This document shows positions 56,076-64,000 of a stretch of DNA of 64,000 nucleotides, one piece after another. The stretch's first letter is position 1. Every line of letters starts with the position of its first letter. The notes below the pieces were generated by a model. It made no database searches, was not told where the DNA came from, and saw nothing but the letters and a program-made list of their open reading frames with translations. The stretch lies in the NCBI RefSeq assembly GCF_036898095.1, contig NC_090766.1, positions 38,017,527 to 38,081,526 of the forward strand, written 5' to 3'. The position numbers and the translations under genes are program-made. Origin of the DNA: Palaemon carinicauda (lineage: Eukaryota; Arthropoda; Malacostraca; Decapoda; Palaemonidae).

Positions 56076-59000
56076 AAGTCCTAGAGCTTCCCCACCCAAA
56101 ACAGATCGTGATATTGTTAAGTCCTAGAGCTTCCTTGCCGAAAAAGATCGTGATATTGTTGTCTTGAAGCTTCCCCACCCAAAAAAGATCGTGATATTGT
56201 TAAGTCTTAAAGCTTCCCCACCCAAAAAGATCGTGATATTGTTAAGTCTTAAAGCTTCCCCACCCAAAAAGATCGTGATATTGTTAACTCTTAAAGCTTC
56301 CCCACCCAAAAAGATCGTGATATTGTTAAGTCTTAAAGCTTCCCCACCCAAAAAGATTGTGATATTGTTAAGTCTTAAAGCTTCCCCACCCAAAAAGATC
56401 GTGATATTGTTAAGTCTTAAAGCTTCCCCACCCAAAAAGATCGTGATATTGTTAAGTCTTAAAGCTTCCCCACCCAAAAAGATCGTGATACTGTTAAGTC
56501 TTAAAGCTTCCCCACCCAAAAAAGATCGTGATATTATCAAGTCCTAGAGCTTCCCCACCCAAAACAGATCGTGATATTGTTAAGTCCTAGAGCTTCCTTG
56601 CCGAAAAAAGATCGTGATATTGTTGTCTTGAAGCTTCCCCACCCAAAAAAGATCGTGATATTGTTAAGTCTTAAAGCTTCCCCACCCAAAAAGATCGTGA
56701 TATTGTTAAGTCTTAAAGCTTCCCCACCCAAAAAGATCGTGATATTGTTAAGTCTTAAAGCTTCCCCACCCAAAAAGATCGTGATATTGTTAAGTCTTAA
56801 AGCTTCCCCACCCAAAAAGATCGTGATATTGTTAAGTCTTTGCTTCCCCACCCAAAACAGATCGTGATATTGTTAAGTCCTAGAGCTTCCTTGCCGAAAA
56901 AGATCGTGATATTGTTGTCTTGAAGCTTCCCCACCCAAAAAAGATCGTGATATTGTTAAGATCTAGAGCTTCCCCACCCAAAAAGATCGTGATATTGTTA
57001 AGATCTAGAGCTTCCCCACCCAAAGAGATCGTGATATAGTTGTCTTAAAGCTTCCCCACCCAAATAGATCGTGATATTGTTGTCTTAAAGCTTCCCCACC
57101 CAAAAAGATCGTGATATTGTTAAGACCTAGAGCTTCCCCACCCAAAAAGATCGTGATATTGTTAAGTCTTAAAGCTTCCCCACCCAAAAAAGATCGTGAT
57201 ATTTAAGTCTTAAAGCTTCCCCACCCGAAAAAGATCGTGATATTGTTAAGTCTTAAAGCTTCCCCACCCAAAAAGATCGTGATATTGTTAAGTCTTGAAG
57301 CTTCCCCACCCAAAAAAGATTGTGATATTGTTAAGTCTTAAAGCTTCCTCACCCCAAAAAGATCGTGATATTGTTAAGTCTTAAAGCTTCCCCACCCAAA
57401 AAGATCGTGATATGTTAAGTCCTAGAGCTTCCTTGCCGAAAAAGATCGTGATATTGTAAAGTCTTATAGCTTCCCCACCCATAAAGATCGTGATATTGTT
57501 AAGTCTTAAAGCTTCCCCACCCAAAAAGATCGTGATATTGTATAGTCTTAAAGCTTCCCCACCCAAAAAGATCGTGATATTGTATAGTCTTAAAGCTTCC
57601 CCACCCAAAAAGATCGTGATATTGTTAAGTCTTGAAGCTTCCCCACCCAAAAAAGATTGTGATATTGTTAAGTCTTAAAGCTTCCTCACCCCAAAAAGAT
57701 CGTGATATTGTTAAGTCTCGAAGCTTCCCCACCCAAAAAGATCGTGATATTGTTAAGACCTAGAGCTTCCCCACCCAAAAAGATTGTGATATTGTTGTCT
57801 TAAAGCTTCCCCACCCAAAAAGATCGTGATATTGTTAAGTCTTAAAGCTTCCCCACCCAAAAAGATCGTGATATTGTTAAGTCTTAAAGCTTCCCCACCC
57901 AAAAAGGTCGTGATATTGTATAGTCTTAAAGCTTCCCCACCCAAAAAGATTGTGATATTGTTAAGTCTTAAAGCTTCCCCACCCAAACAGATCGTTATAT
58001 TGTTAAGTCTTAAAGCTTCCCCACCCAAAAAGGTCGTGATATTGTATAGTCTTAAAGCTTCCCCACCCAAAAAGATTGTGATATTGTATAGTCTTAAAGC
58101 TTCCCCACCCAAAAAGATCGTGATATTGTTGAGTCTTAAAGCTTCCCCACCCAAAAAGATCGTGATATTGTATAGTCTTAAAGCTTCCCCACCCAAAAAG
58201 ATCGTGATATTGTTAAGTCTTAAAGCTTCCCCACCCAAAAAGGTCGTGATATTGTTAAGTCTTAAAGCTTCCCCACCCAAAAAAGATTGTGATATTGTTA
58301 AGTCTTAAAGCTTCCCCACCCAAAAAAGATTGTGATATTGTTAAGTCTTAAAGCTTCCCCACCCATAAAAGATCGTGATATTGTTAAGTCTTAAAGCTTC
58401 CCCACCCAAAAAAGATCGTGATATTGTTAAGTCTTAAAGCTTCCCCACCCCAAAAAGATTGTGATATTGTTTAGTCTTAAAGCTTCCCCACCCAAAAAAG
58501 ATTGTGATATTGTTAAGTCTTAAAGCTTCCCCACCCAAAAAAGATCGTGATATTGTTAAGTCTTAAAGCTTCCCCACCCAAAAAAGATCGTGATATTGTT
58601 AAGTCTTAAAGCTTCCCCACCCAAAAAAGATCGTGATATTGTAAAGTCTTAAAGCTTCCCCACCTAAAAAGATTGTGATATTGTTAAGTCTTAAAGCTTC
58701 CCCACCCAAACAGATCATGATATTGTATAGTCTTAAAGCTTCCCCACCCAAAAAGGTCGTGATATTGTTAAGTCTTAAAGCTTCCCCACCCAAAAAGGTC
58801 GTGATATTGTTAAGTCTTAAAGCTTCCCCACCCAAAAAGATTGTGATATTGTATAGTCTTAAAGCTTCCCCAAACTAAAAAATAATTGTCGTATTTAAGT
58901 CTTAAAGCTTCCCCACCCAAAAAAAGATCGTGATATTGTTAAGTCCTAGAGCTTCCCCACCCAAAAAAGATCGTGATATTGTTAAGTCTTAAAGCTTCCC

Positions 59001-60935
59001 CACTCAAACAGATCGTGATATTGTTGTCTTAAAGCTTCCCCACCCAAAAAAGATCGTGATATTGTAAAGTCTTAAAGCTTCCCCACCCAAAAAGATCGTG
59101 ATATTGTTGTCTTAAAGCTTCCCCACCCAAAAAGGTTGTGATATTGTTAAGTCTTAAAGCTTCCCCACCCAAAAAGGTTGTGATATTGTATAGTCTTAAA
59201 GCTTCCCCACCCAAAAAGATCGTGATATTGTTAAGTCTTAAAGCTTCCCCACTCAAAAAGATCGTGATATTGTTAAGTCTTAAAGCTTCCCCAGCCAAAA
59301 AGGTCGTGATATTGTATAGTCTTAAAGCTTCCCCACGCAAAAAGATTGTGATATTGTTAAGTCTTAAAGCTTCCCCACCCAAAAAGATCGTGATATTGTT
59401 AAGTCTTAAAGCTTCCCCACCCAAAAAGGTCGTGATATTGTATAGTCTTAAAGCTTCCTCACCCAAAAAGATTGTGATATTGTTAAGTCTTATAGCTTCC
59501 CCACCCAAAAAGATCGTGATATTGTTAAGTCTTAAAGCTTCCCCACCCAAAAAGATGGTGATATTGTATAGTCTTAAAGCTTCCCCACCCAAAAAAGATC
59601 GTGATATTGTTAAGTCTTAAAGCTTCCCCACCCCAAAAAGATTGTGATATTGTTAAGTCTTAAAGCTTCCCCACCCAAAAAAGATTGTGATATTGTTAAG
59701 TCTTAAAACTTCCTCACCCAAAAAAGATTGTGATATTGTTAAGTCTTAAAGCTTCCCCACCCCAAAAAGATTGTGATATTGTCAAGTCTTAAAGCTTCCC
59801 CACCCAAAAAGATCGTGATATTGTTAAGTCTTAAAGCTTCCCCACCCAAAAAGATCGTGATATTGTATAGTCTTGAAGCTTCCCCACCCAAAAAGATCGT
59901 GATATTGTATAGTCTTGAAGCTTCCCCACCCAAAAAAGATCGTGATATTGTATAGTCTTAAAGCTTCCCCACCCAAAAAAGATCGTGATATTGTATAGCC
60001 TTAAAGCTTCCCCACCCAAAAAAGATCGTGATATTGTATAGTCTTGAAGCTTCCCCACCCAAAAAAGATCGTGATATTGTATAGTCTTAAAGCTTCCCCA
60101 CCCAAAAAAGATCGTGATATTGTATAGTCTTAAAGCTTCCCCACCCAAAAAAGATCGTGATATTGTCAAGTCTTAAAGCTTCCCCACCCAAAAAGATCGT
60201 GATATTGTATAGTCTTGAAGCTTCCCCACCCAAAAAGATCGTGATATTGTATAGTCTTGAAGCTTCCCCACCCAAAAAAGATTGTGATATTGTTAAGTCT
60301 TAAAGCTTCCCCACCCCAAAAAGATTGTGATATTGTCAAGTCTTAAAGCTTCCCCACCCAAAAAGATCGTGATATTGTATAGTCTTGAAGCTTCCCCACC
60401 CAAAAAGATCGTGATATTGTATAGTCTTGAAGCTTCCCCACCCAAAAAAGATCGTGATATTGTTGTCTTAAAGCTTCCCCACCCAAAAAGATCGTGATAT
60501 TGTATAGTCTTGAAGCTTCCCCACCCAAAAAGATCGTGATATTGTATAGTCTTGAAGCTTCCCCACCCAAAAAGATCGTGATATTGTTAAGACCTAGAGC
60601 TTCATTGCCGAAAAAGATCGTGCTATTCAGTCTTAGAGCTTCTCCATAAAAAAAAAAAAGATCGAGGTATTCAGTCTCAGAGCTTCCTGAACCAAAGAGA
60701 TAGTAAAATTATTAAATCTCAGAGAGGTTCCCCATAAAAAAATATTGACACATTCAGTCTAGAGCTTCTCCACCTAAAATATCGTGATATCAATCAGTCT
60801 TAGAAAGGTTCCCCACCCAAGGAGATCGAAATATTCAGACTTAGAGCATCCCCAGTCAAAAACATTGTGATAGTATTCAGTCTTAGAGCTTTTTCACCCC
60901 TAAAGATAAATATTCAGTCTTAGAACTCCCACCAC

Positions 60936-61518
60936 TTAAAAGATTGTTCAATATCATGTAATTGTGTATGTCATACATGCCGATATAGTTAAACAATGTA
61001 TTATTAAAGTTAAACAAAGTCATGAAATTATTTTAATAATGATTTTCCGTATAATCTTTAATTAGATCCAGTGCATTTATATTGTGCATTGCCAATTTGC
61101 CCCTTAAGCCAGGATACTAACTTTTTATTCGCTTAAAAGTTTAAAAGAAAAATGTTAATTGAAAAATACCTTTGTAAAAAAATTTCTCCTTAACAAGACT
61201 CCATCTTTAAAAGCCCGAGAAAAAAAACCCCTTGAAATTAAAGATGAAAATTTTTAAATCTTATTTTGCCTATTATTAAACTAAAATTCCATTGAAACTC
61301 GCTCACCATTTAGAATGCTTGCCTTCACCAATCAAAACCTGACCAGATTTATTTTTGCATCGCAACACGAAGGCGAGTATACTAGTGTTCGGTATATCGA
61401 TCTATCTTACTCACCCTTGCTTGCGGTCTGACACTGGTTTTCTTGCTTCTAGATTATGCATTTAAGATTGGATATAGTCAGGGTGAATTACGTCACTCCA
61501 TTTTTCGCAGTATCGGTC
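60936..61518. other. AT-rich non-coding DNA
   Basis: No gene is recognised. The satellite has fully decayed by here. Confidence 0.5.
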
Positions 61519-61664
61519 ATATTATTATTATTATTATATTATTATTGTTATTATTATTATTATTAGCCAAGCTACAACCCTACGTGGAAAAGCAGGATGT
61601 TATAAATCAAGGGTTCCAACAGGGGAAAATAGCCCAGTGAGGAAAGGAAATAAGGAAATAAAGA

Positions 61665-61665
<1 letters not shown>
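61519..61665 (+). repeat. (ATT)n-linked interspersed repeat
   Basis: ATT run, then AGCCAAGCTACAACCCTACG, GGATGTTATAAATCAAGGG and CCAACAGGGGAAAATAGCCC. It is the first of three tandemly placed copies in direct orientation. Confidence 0.85.
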
Positions 61666-61703
<38 letters not shown>

Positions 61704-61806
61704 CATCTATGCTACAACCCTAGTTGGAAAAGCAAGATGCTATAAGCTCAAGGGCTTCAACAGGGAAAAATAACCCAGTGAGGAAAAGAAAAAAGGAAAT
61801 AAACTT
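61666..61806 (+). repeat. (ATT)n-linked interspersed repeat
   Basis: Second of the three. ATT run, then CATCTATGCTACAACCCTAG, AGATGCTATAAGCTCAAGGG and TAACCCAGTGAGGAAAAG. Confidence 0.85.
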
Positions 61807-61823
61807 TTGTTATTATTATTATA

Positions 61824-61867
<44 letters not shown>

Positions 61868-62010
61868 GATTGCTAGCTAACTAAGTTACAACCCTAGTTG
61901 GAATAGCAGGATGCTATAAGCCCAAGGGTTCAAACTGAAAATGCTATAAGCCCAGGGGTTCAAACAGAAAAAAGCCCAGTGAGGAAAAGTAAAAAGGAAA
62001 TAAATAAACC
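61807..62010 (+). repeat. (ATT)n-linked interspersed repeat with internal duplication
   Basis: Third of the three. A longer ATT run, then CTAACTAAGTTACAACCCTAG. The segment ATGCTATAAGCCCAAGGGTTC occurs twice, about 31 bp apart (61911 and 61942 regions). Confidence 0.85.
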
Positions 62011-62556
<546 letters not shown>

Positions 62557-62608
62557 TAGTGAATCATTCGTTCTTCCGTTACTGTGCAGATTAAGGATGT
62601 ATGAGAAA

Positions 62609-62609
<1 letters not shown>

Positions 62610-62673
<64 letters not shown>
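62610..62673. repeat. (CT)n microsatellite
   Basis: About 32 CT units without interruption. Confidence 0.95.
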
Positions 62674-62677
<4 letters not shown>

Positions 62678-63040
62678 GACACTGCTCAGTGTCATCACTG
62701 GTTATATAAAATGAACAACCTGCTAAAGCTTTCATGTTATGCGCACACCATGACAAGCAATACTCGGTGGAGCTATTTATTCATTAGGATACTAATTCAT
62801 GCCTTTCATTCTGATCGCCGTGCGAAAAAGGAAAAGAAGAAGAATATAGATAAATGATTTTTGACCAGCCTGCGAAAGTAAGGAAAGAAGGGTAGTATGT
62901 ATAATGTATATTTCACGTCTGTCTCGTGATACTGAAGTATTTTTTACAGTCGATTTTCCATCAGTTACTAAGCGAAAGTGACAGATGGGACTGTGTTTCT
63001 GTCACTGGGTTAGAGTACTAAGTTGTAGATTGTTGAGAGG
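62674..63040. other. non-coding DNA
   Basis: Nothing recognised. Confidence 0.45.
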
Positions 63041-63100
63041 GGTAAAGGCTGCTCATGAATGAGCAGAGGCAAGGGACAGTGACAGTTCCCTAGAGACTGA

Positions 63101-63194
<94 letters not shown>

Positions 63195-63238
63195 ATATGA
63201 TCTGGGCTTAAGCCCCTTCTCCACCAGGGAGGGCCAGG

Positions 63239-63239
<1 letters not shown>
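63041..63239 (-). mobile_element. tRNA-derived SINE, copy 3, truncated and expanded by (AT)n
   Basis: In the orientation of copy 1, it reads AAGGCTGCTCATGAATGAGC, GGCAAGGGACAGTGACAG and GAGACTGACCATATAT. About 95 bp of AT (63103-63199) follow, then ATGATCTGGGCTTAAGCCCC and CCAGGGAGGGCCAGGCA. The tRNA-like head is missing. The AT run sits at the ATATATACGTAT segment of the SINE. Confidence 0.75.

Positions 63240-63321
<82 letters not shown>
63240..63321. repeat. (AT)n microsatellite
   Basis: About 41 AT units, starting where the SINE copy ends. Confidence 0.95.
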
Positions 63322-63326
<5 letters not shown>

Positions 63327-63497
63327 TTTTTTTAGTCACCCATACAAGTACCGACCGGACCCAACTCTCTAAAATTTGCTTTATAACAAACCGAGAATTC
63401 TTTAACTTTGTTTTATAGATGAAATCACTAACATTACCCCTACCATAACCTGCATATTTACCCTTATCAATGCTCTGCTTTGGACGTTGAATTTCAT

Positions 63498-63498
<1 letters not shown>

Positions 63499-63584
<86 letters not shown>
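63499..63584. repeat. (GA)n microsatellite
   Basis: About 43 GA units. It creates Glu-Arg and Ser-Leu run frames that are not genes. Confidence 0.95.
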
Positions 63585-63585
<1 letters not shown>

Positions 63586-64000
63586 AAAATGCATCGGGTA
63601 AAATGATGGGATTTTTGCGTGTTGTTTGGCCGTTCCTTTTTCGACGCTCGACGTCGCGTCGATTTTGTCGAGTTCTGCTGGGATCTTTGCCACGGGATCG
63701 AGTGTGTGCAAGGCCAGTCTTTAGCTTCAAGATCATGAAAGTTCCATTAGAATTTTATATTTTCGTAAACTTGCAATGGTTTATTTTTTGCCAAGATTTG
63801 AGGTTTCGATTTAATTATTGCCTTGGCATGAGTCAAGTAGAATTTTATATTCTATTAAACTTACAATGTTTTGTTTTTGCAAAGAATTCAATTTTTTATT
63901 TCACTTCTGCCTTGGCATGAGTAAAAAATTGCCTATTATTTTTTATATATGTCTGGAGAATGACTTTTTGAGTCCAGTCTGTAGCTTCAATGTCATAAAG
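63585..64000. repeat. degenerate tandem repetition at the window edge
   Basis: AGAATTTTATATT followed by TTAAACTTACAATG-type sequence and CTGCCTTGGCATGAGT recurs with a spacing of about 91 bp (63750 and 63838 regions). CCAGTCTTTAGCTTCAAG (63713) recurs as CCAGTCTGTAGCTTCAATG near 63975. It may be the edge of a longer array cut off by the window. No gene is recognised. Confidence 0.5.

Larger units (their letters stand above)
51609..60935. repeat. 42-bp satellite array, about 9.3 kb (~220 monomers)
   Basis: The monomer consists of GATCGTGATATTGTTAAGTC followed by TTAAAGCTTCCCCACCCAAA and a short A run. A HindIII-type AAGCTT is present in almost every unit. Variants include a 38-39-bp unit lacking TAAG (ATTGTTGTCTTAAAGC), a CCTAGAGCTTCCTTGCCG unit, a TATAGTC unit and GATTGTG or GGTCGTG changes. 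The centre (about 52.3-57 kb) is most uniform. The right third is rich in TATAGTC units, and the last 350 bp (from 60600) decays quickly. Because 42 is a multiple of three, long open frames occur on both strands. They are not genes. Confidence 0.97.

Noticed and set aside
51642..60570. Many open frames of 60-210 codons on both strands encoding 14-residue repeats
   Set aside because: They result from a 42-bp satellite period that is divisible by three. Both strands are open equally, there is no start or domain context, and indels between monomers break them at random.
51609..60935. Regular repeats could suggest a CRISPR array
   Set aside because: There are no unique spacers. The repeats abut head to tail and the genome is eukaryotic. 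It is a satellite.

Overview
The window is nuclear DNA from an arthropod, most likely a decapod crustacean. This is an inference from three things: genes split by GT-AG introns, very abundant (AT)n, (GA)n and (ATT)n microsatellites, and a load of DIRS, pogo/Tigger, hAT and tRNA-SINE repeats. There is no bacterial gene organisation. Only one host gene can be named: a mitochondrial monothiol glutaredoxin (GLRX5-type) on the minus strand, with three coding exons between 43883 and 47399. A candidate 5' coding exon of a divergently transcribed, unidentified gene lies at 48703-48855.

Layout. 1-7.5 kb: non-coding DNA with a 142-bp foldback element, a 1.88-kb Tigger-like DNA transposon (3354-5233) that contains an 866-bp palindrome, a tRNA-derived SINE, an (ATT)n-linked repeat, a fossil of a DIRS-type RNase H region and a 33-bp minisatellite. 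7.5-13.2 kb: a decayed, 3'-truncated DIRS retrotransposon (element 1). 13.8-16.05 kb: a SINE interrupted by a second Tigger-like transposon, which has an internal 449-bp tandem duplication. 16.6-23.2 kb and 25.8-32.3 kb: two nearly complete sibling DIRS elements (2 and 3), separated by DNA that includes a hAT transposase fossil. 33.0-40.0 kb: a DIRS element of a different family on the minus strand (element 4). 40-48.7 kb: the glutaredoxin gene and its flanks. 48.9-51.6 kb: possible intron sequence with microsatellites and a LINE fossil. 51.6-60.9 kb: a 9.3-kb satellite array of a 42-bp monomer. 61-64 kb: (ATT)n-linked repeats and long microsatellites.

The DIRS elements dominate the interest. 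Elements 2, 3 and 4 each carry gag, reverse transcriptase-RNase H (RT-RH) and tyrosine recombinase (YR) regions between inverted terminal repeats. Each also has an internal complementary region that joins the complements of the two outer ends. In the DIRS-1 model this region templates a circular DNA intermediate, which the recombinase then integrates without a target duplication. In all three elements the recombinase frame is open at 397-405 codons, while gag and/or RT-RH carry one- to eight-base lesions or stops. The copies look recent but probably non-autonomous.

Nothing here is clearly a wholly new biological system. The best leads are the DIRS cluster with its intact recombinases, the nested insertion that has a paralogous empty site in the same window, the duplicated PCNA-box transposase tail, the satellite's higher-order structure, and a CTCF-core-like motif shared by DIRS termini and the glutaredoxin upstream region.
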